Source of the DNA: Paenibacillus sp. J45TS6
Lineage (GTDB): Bacteria > Bacillota > Bacilli > Paenibacillales > Paenibacillaceae
Reading direction: 5' to 3'
Assembly: GCF_018403285.1 (NCBI RefSeq)
Contig: NZ_BOSJ01000010.1
Coordinates: forward strand, 62,001 to 126,000
Length of the DNA: 64,000 nucleotides
Shown one piece after another: positions 27,263-35,745 of the stretch (position 1 is its first letter; each line of letters opens with the position of its first letter). The position numbers and the translations under genes are program-made. The notes under the pieces are model-generated. The model saw nothing but the letters and a program-made list of their open reading frames with translations. It was not told where the DNA came from and ran no database searches.

Positions 27263-28105
27263 ATGATGAATACACAAATCATTGCTAATCAAAACTTACG
27301 GAACAAGGAACAAATCGAAAATTACACAAGAAAGGTCATCGCTTTGTTTTCTAAGGGCAATCAATTCATGATTGCTAGTGAAAAAAGTTCGAATGAAAAA
27401 GAGTCAGCAGCATGGGTTCGGATTCATAATAGCGAATCCCCTCAGATTGACAGCTTAAAACAAGAAGGTCAAATGTTGTGCATGGTGTTAGATATATTTG
27501 AACATTTGGAGATCCCAATCATCATTCGGTGGAGTGCTAAGCACGGAAGGAGAGATGAAGATTCCTCTTCACTGATTGATATAATGGATAAGTTAGGGAT
27601 TCTGAGCCAATCTGAGTATGAAGATCTAAACTCTTTTTTATTAGAAGAAGGGACCGTGACCTACGAAATTATAGAGCAGGAGAGCCGGCAGGTACTTGGT
27701 ACTGGAACAAGCTGGAGTAAGACGAGGTCTGCTGCTTGGCAGTTTGATACTCGGTTGATAGCTGGGGCCTACATGTCGATTCAAGAGAAGAGTCTGCATA
27801 TAAAGAGAAAGTTCGATGTACTCATCCGATCTGGAGTAGAGCTTTTGTCTACATCGAGATTAATGGCTGCTGAACTGCGAGATGCTGGTTTCCAAGTTGA
27901 GATCAACCAAGTACCGGCTCTTACCGTAGATAGTGAACATGCAAGATTCATTACAGATTCAGAGGCACGTTACTTCATTACACCGGGTGAGAGACATAAG
28001 ATGATTGGTGAGACCCCTGTATTATTAAAGGATCAGCTGGAACAGACCATGATAGATGTTAAAATGGATCACGCCATTCATTTGATGACTCAGGTTTTAT
28101 TATAA
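27263..28105 (+). CDS. Uncharacterised protein with HisRS-like anticodon-binding C-terminus
   Basis: 280 residues from ATG 27263 (GGAAGGGAGAG upstream); an earlier frame start lies inside the terminator and is rejected. I do not recognise the whole protein. The last 90 residues follow the pattern of the class II aminoacyl-tRNA synthetase anticodon-binding domain: FDVLIRSGVELLSTSRLMAA, ELRDAGFQVEI, then ARYFITPGE...GETPVLLKDQ..Q. This resembles HisRS C-termini (LREAGxxVEV, GEDE..G.V.VKD). The first about 190 residues show no class II catalytic motifs. A role in tRNA-His or translation sensing is inference. It is controlled by the leader peptide/attenuator. Confidence 0.65.
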   Translation: MMNTQIIANQNLRNKEQIENYTRKVIALFSKGNQFMIASEKSSNEKESAAWVRIHNSESPQIDSLKQEGQMLCMVLDIFEHLEIPIIIRWSAKHGRRDEDSSSLIDIMDKLGILSQSEYEDLNSFLLEEGTVTYEIIEQESRQVLGTGTSWSKTRSAAWQFDTRLIAGAYMSIQEKSLHIKRKFDVLIRSGVELLSTSRLMAAELRDAGFQVEINQVPALTVDSEHARFITDSEARYFITPGERHKMIGETPVLLKDQLEQTMIDVKMDHAIHLMTQVLL

Positions 28106-28235
28106 TGATATCTAATATATTCCGAGATTCAGAAGGTTTGAAATGGTTTATAAGCTCTATATGCTTTTCAAATCAGAAATTTTCATGTACATTAAAGAAG
28201 AATACTTGAAAATAAGGAAATTAGAGGAAAATAAA

Positions 28236-29051
28236 ATGAATAATAATGTAGATATCTTAACGAAGGAACATATGACGATGGCTAACCTAGAAGAGTACGA
28301 TCATCCTGCTCTATACGACGTGGAGAATGAAGGATATGATAGTGATTTTGCTTTTATTGAGAAATGGGCATCGCTCATGGGAGGCACGGTCATAGACCTG
28401 GCTTGCGGGACCGGAAGAACAACAATCCCTTTAGCAGAGCGGGGATACCCTATGATTGGAATTGATTTTCATGAAGGTATGCTTGAACGTGCTAGACATA
28501 AGTCTGCACAAGAGCATTCGGATATTCGTTGGGAACTACAGAATTGTGAGGAACTGAACCTTGATGTGAAGAGTGCACTTATATTTATGGTAGGTAATGG
28601 TTTTCAGCATTTCCTAACGAACGAAGCACAAGATAAACTGCTTCATTCTGTATGTAAGCACTTAAAAGAAAGCGGTATATTTATATTTAACACGCGTTTC
28701 CCTAACAAAGAAGAGTTGCTAGCACCGGCAGAAGAGGAATACTGGAAGACTTATAAGGACGAGCAAGGTAAAGAAATAGATGTGTATACAAAAAGTGATT
28801 ACGATGCGCTGACGCAAGTGCAAGAGTATGAAATATCTCGCAGATTAAAACAAGAAGATGGAACAGTGCAGTCTGTTCATCAAAGCAGATTGAAACTCCG
28901 CTATACGTATCCGATGGAGATGGAAAGAACGCTCGCAAAACATGGTCTAAAGGTTATTGAATTGTATGGAGACTGGGAAGAGAATCCTCCCGCGGATTCG
29001 AAACCGGAACTGATATATGTCTGTCAGAAAGAAAAAGAATGTATCCAATAA
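28236..29051 (+). CDS. Class I SAM-dependent methyltransferase
   Basis: 271 residues. SAM motif I is VIDLACGTGRT at about residues 51-61, followed by GIDFHEGMLERA, the acidic loop region. The target is unknown. ATG 28236 follows TAGAGGAAAAT at good spacing; the frame opens earlier (28143) without a ribosome site. It is followed by a terminator. Confidence 0.85.
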   Translation: MNNNVDILTKEHMTMANLEEYDHPALYDVENEGYDSDFAFIEKWASLMGGTVIDLACGTGRTTIPLAERGYPMIGIDFHEGMLERARHKSAQEHSDIRWELQNCEELNLDVKSALIFMVGNGFQHFLTNEAQDKLLHSVCKHLKESGIFIFNTRFPNKEELLAPAEEEYWKTYKDEQGKEIDVYTKSDYDALTQVQEYEISRRLKQEDGTVQSVHQSRLKLRYTYPMEMERTLAKHGLKVIELYGDWEENPPADSKPELIYVCQKEKECIQ

Positions 29052-29056
29052 GGAGC

Positions 29057-29100
29057 GGACCGAGAACCTTCTCGAAAGAGATATTTCTCGGTCTTTTTTA
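29057..29100 (+). terminator. Terminator after the methyltransferase
   Basis: GACCGAGAA / TTTCTCGGTC stem and T6. Confidence 0.8.
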
Positions 29101-29131
29101 TAAGAAAACTACCTGCGAGAGGATGAATGGT

Positions 29132-29599
29132 TTGAAACAGAGGACATTCTTTATGATTTTTCTCTTCATCATCGTAAGCCTTGTTGGAGTGACGATAGGG
29201 GTGCAATACGCTCGTACCTTTACCTCTTTCCAATATCTCGTCATGAAACATATAAGCGATACAGATGAAGTGACATCCCTCCGAATTAGTTATACACCAC
29301 GGGATGAAGAGTGGATTGAAGTTACCGATCAGAATCAAATTCATGAGATAGTGGACGATTTAGCTGACATTCGACTGATGAGAACAAAGGATATCCCATC
29401 CTTCGATTCAATGATTTACAAAATGGAGATTGTAGTGAACAAAACTGATTATAGATTTACTATTGTCTATGGAGCAGATAATTATCTATATATCCGTACT
29501 AGTGGTAAGCTCAAAAATCACAAATCTTATTCTCAAGGATATAAAATCATAAGTGATTATGATCCAGCGGATGTATTGTCTATCAGTAATAATCATTAA
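29132..29599 (+). CDS. Membrane-anchored protein of unknown function (paralogue of the gene at 3190)
   Basis: 155 residues from TTG 29132, preceded by GAGAGGATG; ATG 29123 is also possible but lies directly on the ribosome site. One N-terminal membrane helix (FFMIFLFIIVSLVGVTIGV) is followed by an extracytoplasmic domain. The length, anchor position and motifs (T.Q.I..IVDDLADIRLMRT, Y.M.I...) parallel the protein at 3190-3657, so the two are dispersed paralogues. Function unknown. It lies 38 nt before the DUF5412 gene. Confidence 0.7.
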   Translation: MKQRTFFMIFLFIIVSLVGVTIGVQYARTFTSFQYLVMKHISDTDEVTSLRISYTPRDEEWIEVTDQNQIHEIVDDLADIRLMRTKDIPSFDSMIYKMEIVVNKTDYRFTIVYGADNYLYIRTSGKLKNHKSYSQGYKIISDYDPADVLSISNNH

Positions 29600-29637
29600 G
29601 ATAGAAATGTCGTAGATCTAAGGGGAAAAGAGGGAGA

Positions 29638-30036
29638 ATGTTGAACAATGAATCGATTGAAATAAAGAAGATCAGAAAAAATACGCTTCGCTTGATTACA
29701 ATTGTTGGCTTAGCCTGTATCAGTATCTTAGGCTATGCCGTCTATTGGGCCTTGTTCGATACGAATAGATTACCAAGAGGAGAATATCTTACAGAAGTGG
29801 ACTCACCAGACGGAGCATATACAGTAAAAGCTTACCGTATAAATGGAGGAGCCACCACGTCCTTTGCGATACGAGGGGAGCTAGTCATGAACGACCAGAA
29901 AGGCAAGTCCAAAACGATCTATTGGAATTACCGCGAAGATAACGCAGCTGTGAAATGGATTGACAGCGACACGGTACATATTAATGGGCATACTCTAAAC
30001 GTGCCTAATGAGAAATTTGATTTTAGAACACAATAA
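29638..30036 (+). CDS. DUF5412-family membrane protein
   Basis: 132 residues. One membrane helix (about 17-37) precedes an extracytoplasmic domain with SPDGAYTVKAYRINGGATT and RGELV..., the DUF5412 signature. Function unknown. Starts at 29638, 29641 (TTG) or 29647 are all compatible with the GAGGGAG ribosome site. Confidence 0.75.
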   Translation: MLNNESIEIKKIRKNTLRLITIVGLACISILGYAVYWALFDTNRLPRGEYLTEVDSPDGAYTVKAYRINGGATTSFAIRGELVMNDQKGKSKTIYWNYREDNAAVKWIDSDTVHINGHTLNVPNEKFDFRTQ

Positions 30037-30046
30037 AATACATACA

Positions 30047-30081
30047 AAAAAGGCACTGCTCCGAGGGAACAGTGCCTTTTT
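30047..30081. terminator. Bidirectional terminator between DUF5412 and GntP genes
   Basis: AAAAAGGCACTG / CAGTGCCTTTTT perfect stem. Confidence 0.85.
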
Positions 30082-30084
30082 AAA

Positions 30085-31404
30085 TTAAATAAATAGATCC
30101 ATAATGAGGACACCAGCAAGTCCGACTAATGAAATAATGGTTACCATGACAGACCAGGTTTTAATGGTTTTACCGATACTAAGGTTAAAGTACTCTTTGT
30201 AAATCCAGAAGCCTGCATCATTTACGTGTGAGAAGGTAACGCTTCCCGCGCCAGCAGCAAGTACCATAAGCTCTGGACTTACTCCAGTTGCAGCAACAAG
30301 AGGTGCGGCAATACCAGCGGCTGTCATACCTGCTACCGTAGCAGAACCTACCGCAATTCTTAGAATAGCTGCGATCAGCCAGGTAAGAAGTAGCGGAGAG
30401 AGGCTCGAACCCGACATAAGATCGGATATATACTGATCAATATGGCTGTCAACCAGCACCTGTTTGAACGCACCGCCGCCTGCAATAATGAGGAGGATCA
30501 TTCCGATACCGCTTACAGATTCACTAAGAGATTGCATAACTTCCGGCATTTTTTTACCTAAATTTAAACCGAAAGTGAAGATCGCGACAATAACGGAGAT
30601 TAACAGAGCTACATTCGCGTTACCGATAAAATTAGTGATGGGTGCAATCGCTGAATCGGGTGCAACAAGTTCAACCACGGTTTGCAGTGCGATTAAAATC
30701 ACGGGTAGTAGAGCAGTGAAAAGGCTGATTCCAAATTTAGGAAGTTCTTCTTCTTTAAATTCTTTTGGATTAAATAGACCTTTTGGAATTTCAATTTCTA
30801 GAAATTCTTTTTTGAATAACTTAGTATACACAGGGCCTGCAAGAACAAAGGCAGGAATAGCAATGATGATTCCTAGGATCATAGTGAGCCCGATATTAGC
30901 TTCAAACACATTGGCAACGGCTGTTGGGCCAGGGTGCGGGGGCACAAAACCATGCATCGTAATTAGGGCAGCGATTACAGGCATACCCAGATAAAGCACC
31001 GGAACTCTAGCTGCAAGAGCAATCGTAAATACTAAAGGAATCAAAACAACAACACCAGTTTCAAAGAATAAAGCGATTCCAACAATAGCAGCTGTAAAGA
31101 CAGCCGCAAGCTGTGTTCTCTTTTCTCCGAAGGCACTAATCATCGTTGTCGCAATACGCTGCGCACCGCCTGAGTCCGTCATTAGCTTCCCAAGAATCCC
31201 CCCAAAGATAATAATCATGGTGAGATGCCCAAGTGTTCCTCCCAGCCCAGATTCAATAGATCCTATGGCCTCGGTCGGTGTCATTCCTTCTAGCATAGCA
31301 ACCGCTAGAGAAACAATAATCAAAGATAAGAAAGCGTTTAACTTACAAACCATCATTAATACTAATAATAGTACAACCCCAATAGTAACAGATATAATCG
31401 GCAT
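30085..31404 (-). CDS. GntP-family gluconate/acid-sugar permease
   Basis: 439 residues with about 12 hydrophobic segments. Family marks include the N-terminal HLTMIIIFGGILGKLMTDSGG and GFVPPHPGPTAVA, both strongly conserved in GntP transporters, and GSATVAGMTAAGI near the C-terminus. It imports gluconate-like carboxylates by proton symport. It is the last gene of a three-gene minus-strand operon with an acid-sugar kinase and a GarR-like dehydrogenase, so its cargo is probably a four-carbon or three-carbon sugar acid. Confidence 0.9.
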   Translation of the reverse strand: MPIISVTIGVVLLLVLMMVCKLNAFLSLIIVSLAVAMLEGMTPTEAIGSIESGLGGTLGHLTMIIIFGGILGKLMTDSGGAQRIATTMISAFGEKRTQLAAVFTAAIVGIALFFETGVVVLIPLVFTIALAARVPVLYLGMPVIAALITMHGFVPPHPGPTAVANVFEANIGLTMILGIIIAIPAFVLAGPVYTKLFKKEFLEIEIPKGLFNPKEFKEEELPKFGISLFTALLPVILIALQTVVELVAPDSAIAPITNFIGNANVALLISVIVAIFTFGLNLGKKMPEVMQSLSESVSGIGMILLIIAGGGAFKQVLVDSHIDQYISDLMSGSSLSPLLLTWLIAAILRIAVGSATVAGMTAAGIAAPLVAATGVSPELMVLAAGAGSVTFSHVNDAGFWIYKEYFNLSIGKTIKTWSVMVTIISLVGLAGVLIMDLFI

Positions 31405-31561
31405 TCGTTTTTCCTCTTTTCCATTATCACTTCATTAAAGAAGGCCGCTTCCATAAGGAGTGTACTCACATATTAACTTTTAGATGAATAAACACTCTTC
31501 ACGAAAAAAGTATTGCTACGTTACACTCCTTACTTAAGGGCTCAATTACAAATAAAACAGA

Positions 31562-32998
31562 TTACTTTTTGCTTAACATTTCAACAACTTCTCTTAAATC
31601 CGTTTTCGTTCCTACGTTTCCAGGGAAGATAACATAGGAGATTCCAGGGAATTTGCTCTCATCATCTGTGGTCCAGACAGGGATTCCCGGACGAATTTGA
31701 CCTGCTACCGTCGCTCTTTTTACTTCAAGACCGTTTGTTCCAATGTCACTTGAGGTAATGCCGCCTTTAGCAATAATGTAGGAAGGTCTAACTTCTAAAC
31801 GTTTCACGATACTTGTAACTGCATCTGAAATTTTTACAGAAAGCTTCAACTCTTCTTCTTGTTTGCCTTCTCCAAGATCTAAACGTTCTCTTCTTGTGTA
31901 TACGGCAACATTGGTCCCATTTAAAATAAGTTTATTGGTTTCTTCAATGACTCGATTCAATTCATTTTCGAATTTCTCAGGTTCTAACACAAGATGAACG
32001 TCAAACTCAATGAATTCGATGTCATTTGATTTTTTTAGTTCCTCGAATTGTTCCGTTGTTTTCTTAACATGGGATCCGATAATGACGAGTCCGCCGTGGT
32101 TAGTAGATTCACTCATAATCTCATCACGAGAGAGCAGGGCTTTATCACTCACACCGCCGATTACTTTTGTAAGTGCTGCAGCACTTCTGAACAGGAAGTT
32201 CTTTCCTTTATTCATTGCTCGAATAAGGGCAATGGTAAAGACTTTTACATCAGAATAGTCGACCGCATTCACAATTACTTTATTAAAATCTTCCACTTTC
32301 AGCAGCTGCTGTTCAATCGTTTCGATATCCACTGCGCGCAGGCTGTCCAGCGAAATATAAGTCATATCCTCAGCTTTATATTCACCGTTCGATTTTTCTT
32401 CAGCCCATTCACCTAAATGTGATTTGGTATAACCAAAGGTGCGATCTTTCGCAAATTCAGTTTCGCCGGCAGGAACGAGCTCCGTATCGTTTTGAACATA
32501 GTGAATATTATCAATGGTGAAACGGCCGCCTTCTTTAAAGAAAGGAAGAATGATCTCACCATCAAATTTCATATCCGAATTCGCTTCCACCGTTTCTTTC
32601 AACACTTGTGTTTCCAGTGGGTAGTGTCCGCGTAATGTAGAATCACCACGGCTGATGATGGTAAATTCGCGATCATTTCTCTTCGCAGCTTCCACGATAT
32701 TTGCAGCAATTTCTTGATGCGCCTTTGTTGTTTCAGCAGCCGTAAATCCACGTGAATTCGTTAAGATAAAGAACATGGAGTTCTCTTCTTGAAAACCTTT
32801 TTCAATACTGTCCAAAGACCAATCCGTATAAACGGAAATACCGTGAACGGTTTGAACACCTGTTGGGTCATCATCGAGAACAATGATTTTTTTGTTGAAA
32901 TTTGATAACTCTTTTTGAATCGTTTCATTCACATGCGTTGTATCAAAAGAAGGGATTTTGCTGAAGACTTCCTCCACAGATCTTTTATTTGTGCTCAT
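31562..32998 (-). CDS. Four-carbon acid-sugar kinase family protein (DUF1537)
   Basis: About 478 residues. The N-terminal domain has VLDDDPTGVQTVHG (family signature) and SRGDSTLRGHYP; the C-terminal nucleotide-binding domain has AKGGITSSDIG and WTTDDES..PG..YVIFPGNVG. Characterised members phosphorylate 3-oxo-tetronate or D-threonate/D-erythronate derivatives. The ATG at 32998 is preceded by TTGGGGG and overlaps the upstream gene's end by 14 nt, so translation is coupled. The decarboxylase/aldolase that normally follows is absent here. Confidence 0.88.
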   Translation of the reverse strand: MSTNKRSVEEVFSKIPSFDTTHVNETIQKELSNFNKKIIVLDDDPTGVQTVHGISVYTDWSLDSIEKGFQEENSMFFILTNSRGFTAAETTKAHQEIAANIVEAAKRNDREFTIISRGDSTLRGHYPLETQVLKETVEANSDMKFDGEIILPFFKEGGRFTIDNIHYVQNDTELVPAGETEFAKDRTFGYTKSHLGEWAEEKSNGEYKAEDMTYISLDSLRAVDIETIEQQLLKVEDFNKVIVNAVDYSDVKVFTIALIRAMNKGKNFLFRSAAALTKVIGGVSDKALLSRDEIMSESTNHGGLVIIGSHVKKTTEQFEELKKSNDIEFIEFDVHLVLEPEKFENELNRVIEETNKLILNGTNVAVYTRRERLDLGEGKQEEELKLSVKISDAVTSIVKRLEVRPSYIIAKGGITSSDIGTNGLEVKRATVAGQIRPGIPVWTTDDESKFPGISYVIFPGNVGTKTDLREVVEMLSKK

Positions 32999-33893
32999 TG
33001 CTAGAACCCCCAACTTCGACATTCGCTAGTTTTTCGTAATACTGTACGATACCGCCGTGATCATCCATCAGTTTGCCGTCAACTTTCAAGGCATGGAAGA
33101 TTTCTAAGAGGTGACTAGATAGAGGGAGAGGTACACCAATTTCATGCGCAGTATCCATTACATTCGTAATATCCTTCATATTGATCGCAATTGTTCCACC
33201 TGGAGCAAAGTTTCTGTCCAAGATTAAAGGAACTTTAGCATCGAGTACTGCACTTCCTGCTAGTCCGCCTCGGATGGCTTGATACATCTTCTCAATATCG
33301 ATACCTGCTTTTGCAGCTAGGACAAGAGCTTCTGACATCGCAGCAATGTTAAGGTTTACAATGATCTGGTTTGCGAGTTTCGCAGTAACACCGCATCCGC
33401 TGTCTCCGACGAGAGTAACAGCACTACCCATATCAAATAGAACTGATTTTGCTGCTTCGAATACGCTTTCTTTACCGCCGACCATAATAGCTAATGTACC
33501 ATCTATAGCTTTAGGTTCACCGCCGCTGACTGGTGCATCTAAGAAACCGACGCCTTTTTGGGCTGCTTCTTCAGCAAGTGCTTTGGTAACGGCAGGGGTA
33601 ATGGAACTCATATCAATAATAATGGAACCTTCTTTAGCTCCAGCTAAAATTCCGTTCTCACCGAGTACAACAGATTGTACATGTTTAGAAGCAGGAAGCA
33701 TGGTGATGATGATTTCGCTGTTTTCCGCAACTTCTTTTGGTGTATTTGCAGCAGTTGCACCTGCTTTTAGTAATGTTTGAACCGCTTCTTGATTCAGGTC
33801 ATTAACGATTAGTGTGTGTCCGGCTTTTCTGAGGTTTAAAGCCATTGGTTTCCCCATAATACCTAGTCCGATAAATCCTACTTTTTTTGCCAT
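32985..33893 (-). CDS. garR: GarR-like 2-hydroxy-3-oxopropionate / hydroxyacid dehydrogenase
   Basis: 302 residues of the beta-hydroxyacid dehydrogenase family. NAD(P) motif GFIGLGIMGKPMA is at residues 5-17, substrate motif DAPVSGGEPKA is at about 119-129, and the catalytic lysine lies in KLANQ near 170. Overall wording is very close to E. coli GarR (tartronate semialdehyde reductase); L-threonate dehydrogenase LtnD belongs to the same family, and the adjoining DUF1537 kinase makes that role possible too. First gene of the operon, preceded by GTTTTT-less AGGAGG (33899-33904 region). Confidence 0.85.
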   Translation of the reverse strand: MAKKVGFIGLGIMGKPMALNLRKAGHTLIVNDLNQEAVQTLLKAGATAANTPKEVAENSEIIITMLPASKHVQSVVLGENGILAGAKEGSIIIDMSSITPAVTKALAEEAAQKGVGFLDAPVSGGEPKAIDGTLAIMVGGKESVFEAAKSVLFDMGSAVTLVGDSGCGVTAKLANQIIVNLNIAAMSEALVLAAKAGIDIEKMYQAIRGGLAGSAVLDAKVPLILDRNFAPGGTIAINMKDITNVMDTAHEIGVPLPLSSHLLEIFHALKVDGKLMDDHGGIVQYYEKLANVEVGGSSNEHK

Positions 33894-34024
33894 GATTTTT
33901 TCCTCCTATTAGAAAATTTTATGTAAGGTCTGAAGTGACCTTGATTTGGTTCTTGCCCATGTACTTCACTATAATCAGTCATTCGCTTATCGTTATCAGA
34001 TCAGTGATTCTGTGGAAAGTAAAA

Positions 34025-34038
34025 AGGCAACCGCTTAC
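34025..34038 (-). promoter_or_regulatory. cre-like site upstream of the acid-sugar operon
   Basis: GGCAACCGCTTACA (plus-strand reading) fits the cre core; it lies downstream of the likely minus-strand promoter, a repressing position. Confidence 0.55.
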
Positions 34039-34056
34039 AATCGTGTTTTCGTTCTT

Positions 34057-34109
34057 ATTGTATACTATAACAATGATTTTGTATACAATTAGACTTAAAA
34101 TTGTATACA
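34057..34109. promoter_or_regulatory. Three phased GntR operators
   Basis: TTGTATACTA (34057), TTGTATACAA (34078) and TTGTATACAA (34100): two perfect palindromes and one half-degenerate copy, spaced 21 and 22 bp, i.e. about two helical turns. They lie between the divergent operon and the GntR-family gene, and overlap a possible minus-strand promoter. Binding by the adjacent GntR protein is the natural inference. Confidence 0.75.
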
Positions 34110-34243
34110 AAAAGTGTGTTGGTTGTAGACAACTATGAATTTATCGTATGCTATATCTCTCTTGCCAATTATATATATAAGATTTTTCTGTGGTAATTTG
34201 GTAATATGAGTAATAACTTGTAATGAAAACGGAGGTGAAGTTA

Positions 34244-34867
34244 GTGCTTGAAGGTAACAACTCACGACCGGCGTATCATCAATGTTACGAAATTCTCCGT
34301 GATAAAATATTAACCGGTGAGCTTTCTAGCGGTACGAAGATCGTCGAAGAAAAACTCGCTGCAGAACTTGGCGTCAGCAGAACACCCATAAGAGACTCTA
34401 TACGCAAATTAGAAAATGAAGGTCTTATTGTTAAAAAGAAAGTAGTAAAGCCAACGGAGAAGGACTTGCGAAATATATTTAGTGTGAGAATCTTGCTGGA
34501 AGGGTACTCAGCTCGGTGTGCGGCAATTTTCTTAAAAGATAATGAAATTGAAAAACTGTACCAATATGTAGAGGTTGGCAGAAAGGGAACGAAAGAAGAG
34601 ATTATGTCTGCCAATGAAGATTTTCATAATGATATTGTGAGAGCAAGCAATAATCCGTTGATGATTGATATCATTGACCGGATGCAAGCTATCATTTACT
34701 TACTCCGAAAAACCGTTGTTATCTATAATCGGCCTCATCTCATTGATGAACATGAAGAAATATATGAGGCAATCAAGATCAGAGATGGAGATAAAGCGGA
34801 AGAATTGATGAAAAAACACTTAGAAAATGACTTGAACTTTTATCTGCATGTCATGAGTAATGACTAG
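34244..34867 (+). CDS. GntR-family (FadR subfamily) transcriptional regulator
   Basis: 207 residues from GTG 34244, which follows GGAGGTG by seven bases; an ATG at 34223 would place this ribosome site inside the gene. The winged helix-turn-helix is at residues about 12-70 (LAAELGVSRTPIRDSIRKLE), and an all-helical FCD ligand domain follows, with Asp/His ligands (FHNDIV, HEEI). It is divergent from the acid-sugar operon and presumably represses it until the substrate or an intermediate binds. Confidence 0.9.
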   Translation: MLEGNNSRPAYHQCYEILRDKILTGELSSGTKIVEEKLAAELGVSRTPIRDSIRKLENEGLIVKKKVVKPTEKDLRNIFSVRILLEGYSARCAAIFLKDNEIEKLYQYVEVGRKGTKEEIMSANEDFHNDIVRASNNPLMIDIIDRMQAIIYLLRKTVVIYNRPHLIDEHEEIYEAIKIRDGDKAEELMKKHLENDLNFYLHVMSND

Positions 34868-35014
34868 TGTTTTCATTCTAATAGGTATAGAAATCATCTC
34901 ACTTCACTAAAGTGAGAAATGTTTTTCTATCCATTTTCGTAACTGATTCATATTACATGTCGTTATTACCTACATAAGAATACAGGTAACTGAATACGAA
35001 TAGGTGGTGACGGT

Positions 35015-35419
35015 ATGGTAAGTGAACCAGCTGGTTTTTGGTCGCGTTTTTTAGCAGGGCTGCTTGATGGAATCATCGTAGGTCTCCCGTTGTACATTTT
35101 GTCTAATCTCCTGACCGGATCTACGGACGACAATTGGGTGACGCAACTGCTTCTTTTCCTTTATTCGCTGCTTCTCCCTGTCTTTTGGGGAGGATGTACT
35201 ATCGGAAAACGACTATGTGGTATCAAAATACAAACGGTATCAGACGAGGGACCCCCAGGAATCGGAACGATGCTGCTGCGCAATCTGGTAGCGGGCTTCG
35301 TATATGGAATTACGCTCGGGATAGGCTGGATTATCAGCTTGTTTATGGTCGTATTCAGAGAAGATAAACGTTCGATTCACGATTTTATTGCGGGGACAGA
35401 AGTAGTTCAATTTAAGTAA
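35015..35419 (+). CDS. RDD-family membrane protein
   Basis: 134 residues with three hydrophobic segments. The family Arg-Asp-Asp signature is present as R11 (FWSRFLAGLLDG) and D18, with G-K-R-L-C-G-I-K in the loop and KRSIHDFIAGTEVV at the end. The role of RDD proteins is mostly unknown; some act as transporters. Followed by a terminator. Confidence 0.88.
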   Translation: MVSEPAGFWSRFLAGLLDGIIVGLPLYILSNLLTGSTDDNWVTQLLLFLYSLLLPVFWGGCTIGKRLCGIKIQTVSDEGPPGIGTMLLRNLVAGFVYGITLGIGWIISLFMVVFREDKRSIHDFIAGTEVVQFK

Positions 35420-35429
35420 TGACTACGAA

Positions 35430-35470
35430 ATCAGGACGATTGGGATTTTCTCAAAGTCCTGATTTTTTTG
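35430..35470 (+). terminator. Terminator after the RDD gene
   Basis: AATCAGGAC / GTCCTGATT stem and T7. Confidence 0.8.
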
Positions 35471-35522
35471 TTCTATTCTCTCCATAGAGTCCGTATAAGG
35501 AAGATGATTTGAAGAAAAAGAT

Positions 35523-35558
35523 ATTTGGTTTACATAACAATTATTATGTAAACCAAAT
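35523..35558. repeat. dif-like perfect palindrome, site A
   Basis: A 15-bp arm ATTTGGTTTACATAA, 6-bp centre CAATTA, and the exact inverted arm TTATGTAAACCAAAT. The 6-bp spacer and the TTATGTAAAC half-site match Xer/dif architecture (XerD-type half-site), but both arms are the same type. The left arm is repeated identically at 46571. Poly-T is missing on both sides, so it is not a normal terminator. The 327-nt gap around it has no other feature except the next gene's promoter region. Confidence 0.8.
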
Positions 35559-35745
35559 AAAATGATTACTTAAATAAGATCATTTTAAGTACAAAATTAA
35601 AGCTCACCATATCCTGATAGAAACTGATTTTCATAGAATCCCTAGTTTTAATTAAAGGCATATGTCCTTTCCCTTCTTTTCAAGGTATTATTTAATAGAA
35701 ACCAAATGGTTGCTGTAAAAGTATAAAAGAAAGAGATGACACAAG

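Noticed and set aside
27263-28105. HisZ (ATP phosphoribosyltransferase regulatory subunit)
   Set aside because: HisZ resembles the HisRS catalytic core, which is absent here; only the anticodon-binding-like C-terminus is similar, and no his genes are near.
30464-30994. 176-codon ORF antisense to the GntP permease gene
   Set aside because: Shadow of the permease frame without ribosome site.
33346-33780. 144-codon ORF antisense to the garR-like gene
   Set aside because: Composition mirrors the real frame, and the sense protein is clearly a beta-hydroxyacid dehydrogenase.
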